DNA of 64,000 bases from Davidsoniella eucalypti (GCA_004009845.1 RMBW01000018.1:186001-250000); one strand, 5' to 3'; counted from the first letter of the stretch, positions 22,321-35,633 are shown. The notes: generated by a model from the letters alone, not told the origin. Translations and numbers: made by a program.

Positions 22321-25300
22321 GAGTTACTTGAATCTACGCTCATCTACAGATATCAATCATCTGGAAGCTGGTCGGAAGATGACGTCAGCCGGCTACTTAT
22401 GTCCAGAACATGTGGGTCATACCACCGCGAGATAGTAGCACCATAACACCATAGCAAAAATTTTGATCTCAGCTGATCTCAATCTTCCAGAGATCCCACT
22501 TAGCAAGGAAGTCGTATTTTCTTCAGCTCCGACCGTTTTTGTTTTTGTTTCTAATATCTGGGTTTACTTAGATTCGCTTGATCTTTATAACTGTTGCAAC
22601 GGCATTTACGTCACCATTAACATGTAAAGAACAACAAAGACAGCAGAGAAATATGAGAGAAGAGTTCTTCATCGTACAACTCGTTCTATTTGTGATGGCG
22701 CACTACTATTCTCATGGCGATGTCTATGCTTGAGACGACTCTTACGTCACGAAAGCGCGGCAAGAAGATTTTCTTGGATATCCCACTGTGAGTGACTGCC
22801 CTGATTTGACCGAAGAGGAGAACTGCTTCTAATGTCTGTCTTTCTATGCTATTATTATTACGCACCAATCACGAACACGGAGTGGTTCCGTGCATCTACG
22901 GCCGCCATTTTTAGGTATATTAGCTACGTAGTTTGTAAAAGACTTCTTGATGAGTCCGAACTAAATATTGACATCGATGTAATGATATAGTTATCTGTCT
23001 TTCCGTTTATCTTTCCCATTTACATGGCCAACAATAGGTCCATATACTATCTTATTCCCACTCCCCTTCGCTTGATGAATATCTTCTCTCTTAATGCCCC
23101 ATCGTGGTCCTCTTTTCCCTATATTTTCTTCTTCGTGATATCTCTATTTATACTTGCCTGCCATTTCCCCATATATCCTCCTACTAAACATAACCTTCTA
23201 AGCATAATATTTCAGATAAAAAGCCCTACAGATGAAATTTGTATAGTCAACCAGTCTTGATATACTTATATATAAATCAACATGCCGAGAAAATAAGAGG
23301 TCATGCAGATACATAATTGTTTGATTTATGCATATTGTGGGCTTGCGTGACGCCTTGCTGCCCAACCATGCTGCGTGCATGAGCTCATACTATTATCTAC
23401 CCTAAGCGGTCTATCATTTTTCACCTCAGCGTCATAATCATACTAAGCCACACTTGCTATAATTTTATAGTTCCGTTTACTTTCAGGTACATACATGTAT
23501 AGTCATCTTGTAGATCATGTAATGCACAGGATCAAGTGATGTTCCAAGGTTTATGAACATACGACCATTAGGGTTTACCATCTATAACCCTACTCCCCCA
23601 CCAAAGGATCAATATAAAAAAAAAGAGAAGAGTAATACCGTCTCACCAAAAGAGTTTATACCATACATTTTTTTCCCACATAATTCAAAGGTTGCTTTGC
23701 ATAGCCAAGTACGAAATCTGACTAGATGGAAGCATATTTGTGGGGAAAATAGCCCTTTTTAATCTTCCTTTGTGATTCCTTTGACTTTCCTATAATGTCC
23801 ACTTGCATGTTAGTTCAAATCTCCAAAAAGAGGGAAAAAAAAAAGCACCCAAAAGAATATCCTAGGTCTTTAGTTTTGCTAAGATTGATATATTTTTCTT
23901 GTTTTTTATTTTATTTCATATTAAATTTCCTTTTCCCCCGCCATTGCCGCCATTATTACGTTTTTTTTTTGACTTGTTGTTTCTTATGGCCTCCCCCCCC
24001 CCCACCGATATAGGTAAGCCGGAAATCACGGTGATTTGGTAAGATACGCTTTCAAGTAGATTTTTCCCGATCGTATGTATATTGGTGATATCTGTATGTG
24101 TACATATTCCACATAGTTAGACTAGCAGTAGAGGTAGGATCTAGTTGGCGATATTGTAGAGCACAGCGGTGTATGCTTGTTGTATAGCTTGTAGCCTATC
24201 CCGACCTTTATCTGTTTTCTTTCGTTGCTCTTTGATTCATGACATGGAATTTTCTTCTAGCTGGAGATAATGGGCTGTGTCGTCATGGTAATGTTGAGAA
24301 CTCCCATCGGATTCAAGTTGTCTTTGCCTTAATTTGACCACCATCCTGTAGATCTTGGCTCGGCAGCTAATAAATACCGTTGTGTCCTAGCCCCCGCAGT
24401 CCTTGGACATAACAACACACTGTACACATATGTGTGTACAGTGTAGTATACAATTATGTCTAAGTTAGTTATCCTTGGCGTAATCCCAAGGCCCATCTAT
24501 ACATATATTAAACTAGTATTTTATATCCCGATACTAACGTAATACACCCTCTTCCATCTGGCACGCCCCTCCTTCCCCTCTTTCAGATGGCTCCTTATAC
24601 TTCTGTATCGTTTTTCTTCTTCTTCCCTCCTTCCATCAGGGCTGTCTTTGATGGGAAAATCGTGACATCAATAGATTGATTTACTTGGCTATTTTACTAC
24701 CACACCACTATGTAAACTATATAGCAATAACTGACAAGCAACTCAACTTGAACCCGGAACCACATGGTGATCTTACGGGGTAGATGCAAAAGGATGGCAT
24801 ATACGCCAACATACCAAAAACCGTGATACCGTTGCGTATTGCAATATCATGTTTGTGTATATGAACGTATTGTTGTATCATAGGCGACCTGTAATAAACG
24901 AAGATACCATCAATTGTGATGTATCGCGACATCCAAAATCTTAAATAGATATCATGGAGACAAATGAGATATAAATATACATATGTGGGATGTTATACTT
25001 TCAGGATGATAATTCTGAGTTGCATACATAAGAAGATAGCAAAGAGGCAGAAAGCAGATTGGTACCTAACCAAATGACATTTTGTAAAATTCAATCTCAC
25101 AAATATGAAGGCAATAGTAGCTATTCGCGGGAAAGAAAAAGTTATCGAGTAGATTTCCTATATGACTGACTGTAATATACGATAATGCAAGCCGCCCAAA
25201 AAGCACCCTAGAAAAGAAAAACAAAAAAAACACTGGCTCCATTCTAGCCGTTTCCATGTTCCCATATTACCCCGAGATATGCAAGTAGCAGAAAGGAAAT

Positions 25301-26305
25301 AATGAAATAAGAAAATAAGAGAAGATAGCAGTAGGAAAACAAGCTGCTCTAAGCCTTCCTGAATGTACAAAAAAAAAGAACTAGTAAGAGAAGAGAAAAT
25401 AAAGAAAATGGAGTTTTGAAGTGCCTATAGCAACTCAAAAACAAAATCCGGAAAGTTAAAATAAAATGTGACTTGAAATGAAAAAAAGTGAAGAAAAGGA
25501 AATTATGTAAAGACGGAAAGAATCGAAAAAGAAAGCGAATTAAAGAAGCGCTAGATGATATGCGATATGTTTGAGTCGTAAAATGGACCTGCGTCCAGAT
25601 TCTAAGTAATGTGTAGGCGTAATGGAACAGACATATTATATATGGATTGACAAAGGATACCGCCATCTTGACTTTTCAAATGCATTGACGAAGTCAAGCT
25701 TGCGGTTTAGCCAAAGATGATCCAGATAAACATGAGAAAAAAAAGGAAACTCGTTATGGCATCAAAGAAGCGTAAGGAAATAGAGGATGTGGGGATTGAC
25801 TTTAGGTACATCATATCGACGTTAGTCGACAATGAATGCCCATGATGGTGGCGTGCGGGATATATGAGGCGGACCAACAGTGTTGTATGCGATGCCTCAA
25901 TATATATATATTGGTCTTCGCTTGGGTAGTGCTGAGCTGAAGGTGTGTGGGGAAGAAGGAGATAATCCCGTATAGAAAGCACCCGATATATAGTAGTATA
26001 TGATTCTGTGCGAAGAATACTGCATACAGATATATGAAGATGCGCATACAGAATGGAACGGTCGTTATTTTAGTTGGCGTATAGTTGACCGCGGGCGTAG
26101 AAGTAACTGGGAGAAGGTGGGTGACAGTTTCTAACGAGATGGGAGATGGGACGTTGTGATGTTCCGGATCCATAGCTGATGCTCCAAGAGAGAGTAGTGT
26201 TTTTTGGGGAATTGCGAACAGGAAAAAGGGAGATGGAGATACGATGGGACTCTTTGTCGATGAAAGAGTCCCGAGCTTCTTCCTTTTCGATCAGCACTTG
26301 GACAC
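22321..26305. other. 4-kb gene-free region
   Basis: AT-rich sequence with a run of about 12 C at 23993-24004 and a perfect foldback at 24406-24460 (separate entry). Open frames here are short, low in complexity and without domains. The right end should hold the 3' UTR of IPK1. Confidence 0.45.
24406..24460. repeat. Perfect nested foldback
   Basis: An inner perfect 12-bp stem, ACACTGTACACA (24417-24428) and its complement (24433-24444), closes on a 4-nt loop. An outer 7-bp inverted pair, GACATAA (24406-24412) and TTATGTC (24454-24460), flanks it. The layout resembles a tiny foldback element or a DNA or RNA hairpin; no coding gene is adjacent. Confidence 0.6.
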
Positions 26306-27747
26306 TTATTCGGGTAGAGGCGACGGCGGTGAGATGATTGTGTATCCGGTTGTACTTGTTGCAAAATTGGTATCGCAAGTCAGCGGAGATCCGGTCATAG
26401 AGCTATGCTGGGTAAGAATGACACCACATTGATGGCGCAGTTGGTAGTCGTCATCTGTGGTGTACGCGAAGTCTCTAATGAGGTCGAGCTCGGTGCGGTT
26501 CCAGTAGCTGATCTTGGCCAAAGCGTTCTTCATGTCGAGATCACCAACTTTGGCGGTGATGTAATATGGCTCAGGAGCACCGACGGGAGCTTTAATGACC
26601 TTGATGAAGACACTGCAGTCACGCATAGTCATGGCCAGAGGAAAGGCGCTGTTTTCGACGGTTGCAGAGAGGGGTCCCCTTTTGTCCAGTTGCCCCTGGA
26701 GTTGCCGAAGGTGGAGGAGCAGGAGGTTAGGCTCTGTGCCTGCGACACCGCCGACCCAACGCTGGAGTGGCTCGATATACCACTCGTCAGGCTCGACTGT
26801 GATGAGCACTTCGGACATGAATTCGCGGCGGTGGCGCCAGTTGTTGGAGGTGAGCAGTAATGGGCAAGGCTTTGGTCTGGTCTGCTTGGCGTGGCCATTG
26901 TGGGCGCGATGCAGCTCGATAGCGCAGTTGCGGCAGCGAATGCTGTTGTTAGGAGCACTGGCTGATTGGAGGAGCCATTTGGGCTTGATCTCGATAAGCA
27001 CACCATCTTCTTCTTCGCCTATTGTTGGTGGTGGGTTAGCTAGGGGATAGCGTGCAAGGACCAGGCTGGTGGTAGCTAACATACCGATGCTCATATCTTC
27101 GACTAGAAGACCGTACTCGACATAGGCCAGCTGCGAGCCGATGAACTGCTTCTTGCGCTTCTTGACCGGGCCGGGGAAAGCAGAATGCTTCAGGTCTTGC
27201 GGCAGAATGTCTGGGTGGATGTGGCCAACCGTCTCCTGCAGCATCTCCGGAGTAGGGGGATGTTGATGTCTGTGGTTCTGGGCACTAGAAACCCGATCCA
27301 TGTACGAAAGTAGCGACTGGACCTGTTGAACAGTATCGCTGGCTAGGGTTACTAGCTCGTGAGACACCAGATCGGTGGGCTCGGGGAAAAGGGGGATTAT
27401 TTGCTTCTGAAAGTAGTTGAATTGAGTGACGTATGGGTAAGGCCGACTCTCAGGGTGCTTGGAAGCCTTTTGCAGGCGTAGAATCTTGTCTAGATACGGT
27501 GTTAGTATGGTGGGAAGAGAGCTGGGAACATGAGATCTAGGTGCATATATAGAGTCCATATCAGGGCGGACTTACTGTGAAAGTAGGCCTTGGTTTCAGC
27601 GGAGCATGTGTCTGGCAGTTTGATGCGTACGACAACATTGGCTGAGCCCTCACCAATAAACTCTGTCACAATAGTTCCCGCGGGTATCGCTCTTAGGGCG
27701 ACAGCAGCGCCTCTGGGACGGAGAGACACGGGAGAGTAGCCGGCCAT
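26306..27747 (-). CDS. IPK1: Inositol-pentakisphosphate 2-kinase
   Basis: Exons 27747-27576, 27489-27085 and 27018-26306 give 429 residues. Ipk1 phosphorylates inositol 1,3,4,5,6-pentakisphosphate at position 2 to make InsP6, used in mRNA export and signalling. Visible family motifs: EFIGEGSANVVVRIK near the N-terminus (nucleotide-binding loop), GLLVEDMSI, VLIEIKPKWL (the EIKPK signature), RCRNCAIELHR (zinc-binding Cys/His region), and YYITAKVGDLDMK plus a C-terminal Asp-rich segment (the DLD motif). The first intron is 86 nt with a TACTAACAC branch point. The second is 66 nt, in frame and free of stops, with GTATGT, GCTAACC and AATAG signals; it splits the MSIG-EEEDG region and retention would add 22 residues. 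Length is typical for filamentous fungi. No linked pathway gene is adjacent. Confidence 0.88.
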
Positions 27748-29085
27748 GACTCGTCAACCAAACAAGAGTGAGAGCGAAAGAAGAAGCGAAAGAAGAGAAA
27801 GAAGGAAAAGAAATAGGGCGCTGGGGCCGGCTTCACATTGACTTGTCTGCAGTAGCGCTGAGACGGCAGATATGATTTGTTGTGGTGGGATGTTTGAATG
27901 GAAAGAGAGTCGACGATGGTAACGATGGAAAGAAAAGAAGAAAGAAGAAATCCAGTCGAATGCAAGCAAGCCCAATAGATTGCAAAGGTGTTGAGTAATG
28001 CGATCTGACTTGGTTATAGCCAGGCTAGAGGTTATAGCAAGAGACGTCCAGGTCAGAGCAGAATGATGGGATAGAGATGGACGAACAGACCCAGACAAGG
28101 GTGTTGTGTGCGAGCCAGGTTCCCGGAATAGCCTTGAAAGCGGCAGTAAAAAATACAGGCGTAAAAATGGCCGACGGTTGGTGGTAGGGTAGGGAATAGT
28201 AGAGTAGGTGAATCAAGGGCGACGGCGTGACCAGTGCTTAGAAGAAGAGCAGCAAAAAAGACAGAGCAAGGCAAAGTAATGCAATCGACGGACAGGACAG
28301 GGCGGTGGATTGAAAGACAGTGGGATGGGAAGGGTCGAGATAGTAGTACTGTCTATATATACTATATTGAAAGACAGGGAAGAGATATATGAAGAAGGAA
28401 ATCGGAAGAAGGAAAGACGATGAAGGAGGGGGGTCTTGGGTGTTTTTCTTTACTTCTTCATTTCTTAGCTTGAGAGCGTAATCTGGAGAAAAATGCCTTT
28501 TTTTTTGTCTGGTTCCGTTCCTGTCCTAAGCGAATGGAGCAATGAAAATAAAGAGAATTGATCGTTGACGATTTATTCTTTCTTTTTTTGTCGTTTACGG
28601 CGGCTTTTTGTTGTCTTCGATTAATACAGGATCTGAATTTTTATTATTTTCCCTGCAGCAACACCAAGTTGTGTTTTTGTCTTCTTTGCAGCAGGTCAAA
28701 CAGTGAAACTGGAAAAGCCAAAACGGTGGCAAAATCGAAAATAAAATAAAGTGAGCCCGTAGGTATCGAGTGTCGTGTCTTGATTGGTCGGACGGGCTGC
28801 AATAGATCGTGACGATATTAGAGAATAGAGAAGTAGCGATGGTAAGCTGGAGTTGGCGGACGAAAACCCAAAGCGTTGAGGGGAAGAGAGAAGAAACCGA
28901 GGAAAAGAGGGGATCACGATGACGGCGTGTGAGGGAGAAAAACTAGAGTGTCCAAGTGATGCCGTCAAAGCCACCAGCTGTGTCGGAAACTGGGATGATC
29001 GTTGTTTGGATATTGGATAGCGATAATACCAAGTCTAGGTTGTCGGAATGGAGCAAGTTTGAGGTTGCGTTGAGCAGTATTTTGG

Positions 29086-29151
29086 TAGAGCACAAGTAGA
29101 GCACAAGTATAGTACAGGTATAGTACAAATACAGCACAAGTAGAGCAGTAC
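29086..29151. repeat. 11-bp minisatellite, six units
   Basis: Six tandem units related to TAGAGCACAAG run head to tail; the first two are identical and the others differ at a few positions, for example TATAGTACAGG and TACAGCACAAG. It lies about 1.3 kb upstream of the IPK1 start codon. Confidence 0.75.
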
Positions 29152-32100
29152 CGAGAGTGGACAAGCCAAGCTGGGGGAATGGCTCGGTCGTCAAAGATGA
29201 GAATATAAACAAATAAACAGATAAACACCGGAAGGCTAAGAAAGAGACGGAGAAACTGCGGCTATGCTGTAGATGGAAGAAGATGGAAAGAACACACAAA
29301 GAAGCCTATTCTCGAACAGGTCGAGCAGTGACTCTGTAGTAAGGTAAGATGCTTGCAAATATATGAGCAAGATCGAAGTATGTATTCATATCCGACAACT
29401 ATATGTGACAGCTCAACCAGCCCAGGTTGCGACTTTGGGTATTAATTCGGCAAAATCCATCCGTTTAGCTGGCGAGTAGACCAGTTTATGTTTTTTTCTC
29501 CCCTCTGTTATTCCCTAGTTTTTGTAATCGTTGCACTCGTGAATACACAATGCAATAATCAGGTTTTTCTTTCTTCTTTCTTATTTTCTGGTGATATATC
29601 ACATGTAATTGTCTGTTTCGTGGATACAGAGTGACAAGTCTAAAAAGAAAACATCACCAGAAAAAAACAAACACATTTTATCTGGCTGGCAGGGGCAACA
29701 ACAACAGAGACATGAGCAGTTTCCGTTTTGGGCCTGATGCCTTCCAAGCTGGCTGGCTGGGCTTGTTGAAATGAGATGTTTCGTTGTTGTGCATCTTGGT
29801 AGTTGCTTTGCGCGACCGACTGAACGCCATGACGTTGTTTCGTATAAGCAGAAACTACAGCTGACTAACTGTCCTAAGCACAAATATAGGAAGCCAACTT
29901 GGACGTTGATAGGGTTGGGCCGGAGCCAGCAATATATGAACATGGCATGGTGTGGTCATGATCGCCGTTCAATACTATTCAGCCTCAGCCGAGAGCTAAT
30001 ATTCTGGAATGCAATGGTCCATCTGGGCTGCGGCCTCTTTTGGAGACATATATTGGTGAATTTCAGTCATCGGTGAGAACTGGGGCGTGTCTTTGAGGCT
30101 GGAAATCGGACTGGAATAAGAAGAAAAAAACTCACTGCATGAGACAGCGTCTTTCATGGTGTTAGAGAGGCCAGCCAGGATTACTGGTCCATAGCATTTC
30201 ACAAGGTTAGACTGGTCCCGTTAGCCGTCGATACCCTAGATGACAGCAGCCTATCAGTATCGTTCGTTCATAGTTGTCCTGGTCGATTGGAAGAGATGCC
30301 AATGTCAATGAGCCCAAAGATTTACAAGCAACCAACCAGCAGCAGCACATCATACTAAACCTGAGCAAAAAAATGCCTGTTTGGGTTTTTCTATTATTTC
30401 TCCAACCCAAGGCAAACAAGACGAAGGAGGGGGAAACAAAATCAAAACATGCAAAAGTAAGCCTTCCAAAGAAAGGATGCCAGCTGTCTCTGCAGGACGC
30501 AGGCCCCAAAAGTAGGAAGAAAAAGAAAGCCAAAACAAAAGAAGACAAGCACGCTAATACAACATGCTAAGCACAAGTGATAGGGCCAGAGGCCACTGTA
30601 AGCGAAAAGAGGAGATTCAGAAGATGGCTACGTAGTTATGCATATAGCCTGTAGAAAGCATTAAAGGCGACGCTTAGCCAAGACGTCAGGCTACATATTG
30701 AAATCGTCGCTACGTCAAGACACCTTGCTCACTATAGCCGTAGCTGATGGGTACTCTTCTCTCTGTTTATTTCCCTTTTTTGCTCTGTCTTCCCTCCTCC
30801 GCACAAGAAAGACCTTGCCCGCCGGTTAAACGACGATTCAAAGCTTGGAGGCGTTGATCACGAGATCTGCCAAGGTCTTTGGACGAACTGGGTTATCCTA
30901 GAACATCGGGTTTCCCTTCTACTTTGTCTTGCTGGTTGCCACTCTAGACCAGACGGGTATCAAGCAAGAAACAAGGCAGTCTAGTTTGGCCATTGGCTTG
31001 CCAGGCCAAGACAGAATTATCATGTTGTATTGTAGTAGACGATAGTACTAATAGTACTTGGCAGTTGCTGTAGCACTACATTAATTATACTTACAGTGGC
31101 AGAAACGGCTGATAGCGGCAAACAGCACAATGATACGCAGAGATATTGCATAATAATAGAGGCACGTATTATGAACCCGCCCACTTAGAGAGCATGTCCT
31201 GTTTATTTGTTATTTGTTGCTATGTTTGCTTGTCGTAGTATTTCGTAGTATTATTGCTGTTGCAGTAGCAAGAGCTACGCTTATAACTGGATACGAAATG
31301 ACCACTGTTACCGCTATTAGCGAATTATTACAAGTGGTGATTCCTGTGGCATGGCATATAATCATAGTCATAATCGTATAGTATACATAAATATGTGATA
31401 ACATCTACCTGCCAGTATGAAAAGGAGCTACCACTGCCTCCCTCCCAATATGGAGGCCCTGGCCAACGATTCAGCAAAATGCTACCTACACATTAACATA
31501 GTGGCTGAAAATGCACTAAAACAAGTGCAGGGGAATGGATGGTCTGCGCTTGGAATTTACTGTTCCTTTTCTTTGTTGCCGCATATTCCATGAGAAAAGA
31601 GTATATCTGACTGATGCCTTGGGTTTTAATTTTCGTTTCGTTGCGTGGAAGGATGCGAGACGCATTATGACGACACAATATAACCATATCTTATAGTACA
31701 CAAGTCAAGATCGAAGATTTTAAATATAGATCTAGCTCAAGAAATAATACGCCTTCACCGCCTCGAGAGTCACAGTCACCAACAAGGCCAACACCTAACA
31801 AAAGCAGCGGCAGAAAACCGGGAAAAGGGATGCTTTGCTGTAGGAAATTACTATATTTCACAGCCAAAACGACGTGTTTGTGCTTAGGCCACGTGAGCAT
31901 GATTGTCAATGCTAATAAGAACAAAAAACAAACATATTCTAGCGGGTTGGCAAATTACAAGATAGCCCTGGCTTTGGCTTCTAGAACCCGGAATTGCCTC
32001 TCTTTCCCCCTTTTTGATCACATCAGCCTTAACCATCACGACTAGCATCGATTTCTGGCTGTGACTGTGACTTCTTCGAGGGACTAGTAAAAAAGCAAGG

Positions 32101-35100
32101 TGCTGGGAAGTATAAAAAGAGATATAAAAATCTGCATCCGGCTTTTGTTCCATGGCTGTGCAGCGAGGCTACAGTCTAGCCAATCATAACTGCGTATCTG
32201 CATGCACAAAGCCCGATTAACGGCACGATCACACCTATTTCCCTCGTGAGTCTGCAGCCCTTTGAATCTCGCGTTTTTTTGCGTGGCTCGATATCGGGAT
32301 TCTTGCGTCTTTGAACGTCTGTGAAACGGCCTCGAACCATACAGGCTAGTGGAGAGAAACCCAAGGATGTTCCTGTATAAACGTATAGATCGCAGATATG
32401 ATGCCATGGCCACGACCGAGAGGGATCGTGGCCTCTCTATACCTTGCATCGACAGATGCATAGAAGAGGGCTTTGCCCACAGACATAGTGCTAATGTAGG
32501 TAGTCTTCCTCTTCACGGCAAAAGAGCGTCGGTCATGACATCATTGCCATATAGCCCTCGCCTATCTCCCACAAGACGGAAATACACCAAGCCCAAGAAC
32601 ATGGTCCCTCCTCCACTTTCTTATTAGCCTTTCCTGTTTTCCCTCTTCCTCTACTCCTCCATGTCCTCAGATCTCTCTCTCTTGAGAAATTGTACAAGCA
32701 ACCAGATCACGAGGGGACTATGCGAGAAGGAGGAAACAGGAGTTTCTAGAGTTGGGAATTTACAACCAATCGCCGTCCAGAGATGCCTCCTGACCCCCCC
32801 TCCGATCACCCTAAAACACTAGGACCGTGATCAGATGCATTTCACTAAAAAGAAGTAAAGCCTGCTGCGCTCTACGATCGTCCTACTTGTCCTACAACAA
32901 AATGAACTAGGGACATGCACCAATTAGACCATGAGAATTCATGTCACACGCCCTCGTTCTATTTTTCATATGTGATACGTAACGGCCCTTTTTTTGCTGG
33001 CTGGGTAAATAGGATGGCTTGCCATATATTCCTATTAAGTGAAAAAGAAAAAAAAATATACGATACATGAAACATTCTTAGTTGGGCACACACAAATAGC
33101 TTTTTACATGGCGTTTCCGTTGCACAACTAGTCTGCCTATTCCAGTATTGATTTCTATTGGACTAAAAAACCAAAGTCCCCCAAGAAATGTAACAGATAA
33201 GTGCCAAATGGTAAGAGTTTGGCCCAATATAGAGCGTGTCATCACAGTGATCGAGACAAAAACTCACTAGTACAGCCCACCTAATCTCATTTCCATGACG
33301 GAACACCGGATCTTGTAATCTTATTCTAGGGAACAGAATCATTGGATGGCATCATCCAAGCCTATCACACTCTCTCCAATCAAAAAGACGCTCTCCGGTC
33401 TCGCTAGGCTATACCCGTCCTCGGGGCTCTGGTGCCTCAATATGGAATAGTTGAAAAGGAGAGAAGGCGATGGTTACTTCACACTACGCTGTATGTATCT
33501 TGTCCTACCATCTGTTTTTCAATGGAATAAGGAAGAAGAAAACTATGATACAAATGTGATCTGCTTCTCTCTTTTGTATTTGTTTTCCTACCTTTTTCTC
33601 TCCTCCCCCCTTGGATTCTTTCTTGTCTGACGATTTTTAGGTTTATCTGGCAAGGATTAAAAAAAATATAGGAATGCCCGTGCACAAAAGGGAAGATAAA
33701 AAAACTTAGTTCTTCCTTTTTGAAAGGCATTGCGCCGTGGTCACAAAATGATCTATAAAATTTATTCTCTGATTTTCAGCTTTCTCTTTTTATTTTTTAA
33801 TTTTTATTTTTTGCCCTTCATTCCCTTGGCTTTTTTGAGGCTCTTATTCTTTTCTCCCTTTTTTTTCTTTTAGAAGTGGCCCGAGTTTCAATGCTTCAAA
33901 TGCTCGGAATTCCATATAAGAAATCACAACCAAGGATGAGGCTTAAGCTTTTGTCTAGTTTTGTTTCTAAAAATGAATATTTTGTCCAAAGCTGTTTTTC
34001 ATTTTCTTCTTCATGTTATACTTTTCCTAACTCGGCTATATGAAATAAATTCATGGAAAAAAGAAATTGAAACCTTCAGAAAGAAAACAAATATACAAAT
34101 CCTGCTGTGTGGCTTATTGGGCTCGTTTTGTGTGACATCAAATTCAATATCACATCTCATCGATGACATGGATCCCAAATCAAATTCTCTTTATTCGGGC
34201 CTCCATATTCTCCATCTTCTTCTAAATTATCTCCTTGGGCAGACTTTTTTTTCAGCTTCACCGCTGTGGAGGCAAATTGCCTTTTTTCGAGCAATTAAAC
34301 AAGCGCGGTCTGTCCTGAAACGAAAGGTGGTAGGTTAAACCGTTGTATTTAGGCGGTAGTAGCAAATTTACCCATGTTATTTGCGTTCAACAATGACCTC
34401 ATAGGGCCCTGGCCAAGGACAGAGAAGGAGGGAATAATACTTCTTCTTCTCTACAGGCTGCCCGAGATACTTGCATATCTCGGGAATGGATTCCTTGTTT
34501 AGGGAAGCTGTTGGGGTTTGTCCAATATTCCAGCGAATCAGGGCCGTCAAGTTGCCATAATTGTCTTTGGATGACACTAACTACGCAGAAGGAAAAAAAA
34601 TCCTTGACCGGCTTCGTTTGAGTCATTGGAGCGAAAGAGGGATGCTGTGTTCAAAATTATCATGTGATCATTTCTAGAAACGGCCAATGGCTGGGCGCTT
34701 AAACATATAAAACGTATCAATAGTCAAGCATGTGATGTCGAACCAGATGTTTGGTCTTTTGTGTAAAAATCGGTATCAAAAAGAAGGCTGGATGGATACA
34801 GATAAATTACTCGTGACAGAAACACAAAAGCCACACTGATATTCACGTTTGTTGTGCTTGATATGACAAGCTTATTGCAATATATGTTGTCTTCCTTGCA
34901 ATTCTTTATTCATTTTGCCTTAAAGTCTTAGAGAATTGGCGGTCAAGAACTTCAAGTCAGCCTACAGGCCTCTTTTTAGATTGCCAGGCAGGAAACTAAA
35001 TGCCAGATAAATAGACAGCCGTAATTGGACTTACATGCTCAAGAATCCTAGGATATTCAAGGTTTATTATTGCCGATTATAGTTGTGTGATTGTGTGATC

Positions 35101-35373
35101 AACAACAGCAGAAAAGGGAAAAAGAAAACTACAGATGAACAAGTAGTTAGGCTTATGTCATCAAGTAACTTGTACATACAAAAAAATAAAATTAACTGGG
35201 AGGAATGTTTCCAAAAATGCATGGTTATCTACATCAGATATCAATGACTTTCTTTTATATAACTAAGCCTATTGAATTACCCACGTCTTCATCTCATATC
35301 AATACAAATCCTGAAAAAGAACAGAAATAGTTCTCGTTAACGTAATCTAGCACATTCGTCCAAAAAGAGAAAC

Positions 35374-35377
35374 AAAA
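35374..35377 (-). terminator. Pol III T4 terminator of tRNA-Leu
   Basis: Four T residues on the minus strand lie 8 nt beyond the mature tRNA end, with a T5 run 8 nt further on (35362-35366) as backup. Confidence 0.65.
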
Positions 35378-35384
35378 GATATCG

Positions 35385-35490
35385 TGACAAGAACGAGATT
35401 CGAACTCGCGCGGATTGCTCCACTGCGAAGGTTGATCTGGTAGAAGAAGAAACCTGAACACAGCGCCTTAGACCGCTCGGCCATCTTGCC
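35385..35490 (-). tRNA. tRNA-Leu (anticodon CAG) with 24-nt intron
   Basis: The minus strand begins GGCAAGATGG and ends TCTTGTCA; the seven-base acceptor stem pairs with one G-U. The D stem GCC/GGC, the anticodon stem CTGTG/CGCAG, the class II variable arm GGA/TCC and the T arm GCGAG-TTCGAAT-CTCGT are all formed. The anticodon CAG is at 35456-35454. A 24-nt intron (35452-35429) follows position 37, the canonical place, and its AACCT can pair back to the anticodon side. The long variable arm and the anticodon both indicate leucine. Intron-containing tRNA-Leu genes are usual in fungi. The gene looks functional. Confidence 0.93.
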
Positions 35491-35580
35491 TTTCAACATG
35501 GTGATGTCGCGATAGCGGCCTCTATATAATACTGAGAATTCCGCGGGGAATCAAGAGGTTAAATGTATGTGAAATCAATC

Positions 35581-35633
35581 TGGTTTGAGCAGGAGACGTT
35601 AAATATAATCAAATCAAATGGTTTGAGCAGGAG
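35581..35633 (+). repeat. Short insertion flanked by 15-bp direct repeats
   Basis: TGGTTTGAGCAGGAG occurs at 35581-35595 and again at 35619-35633. Between them lie the 23 nt ACGTTAAATATAATCAAAT..., part of the 25-nt segment shared with 21506-21530 upstream of the 5S gene. This is the footprint expected of a strongly truncated element with a 15-bp target-site duplication. Confidence 0.6.

Larger units (their letters stand above)
27748..35384. other. 7.6-kb gene-free region upstream of IPK1
   Basis: The first 1.5 kb is strongly purine-rich on the + strand and should contain the IPK1 promoter. An 11-bp minisatellite lies at 29086-29151. The remainder is AT-rich with short open frames in all frames that lack domains or spliced extensions. 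Nothing else is supported. Confidence 0.45.
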
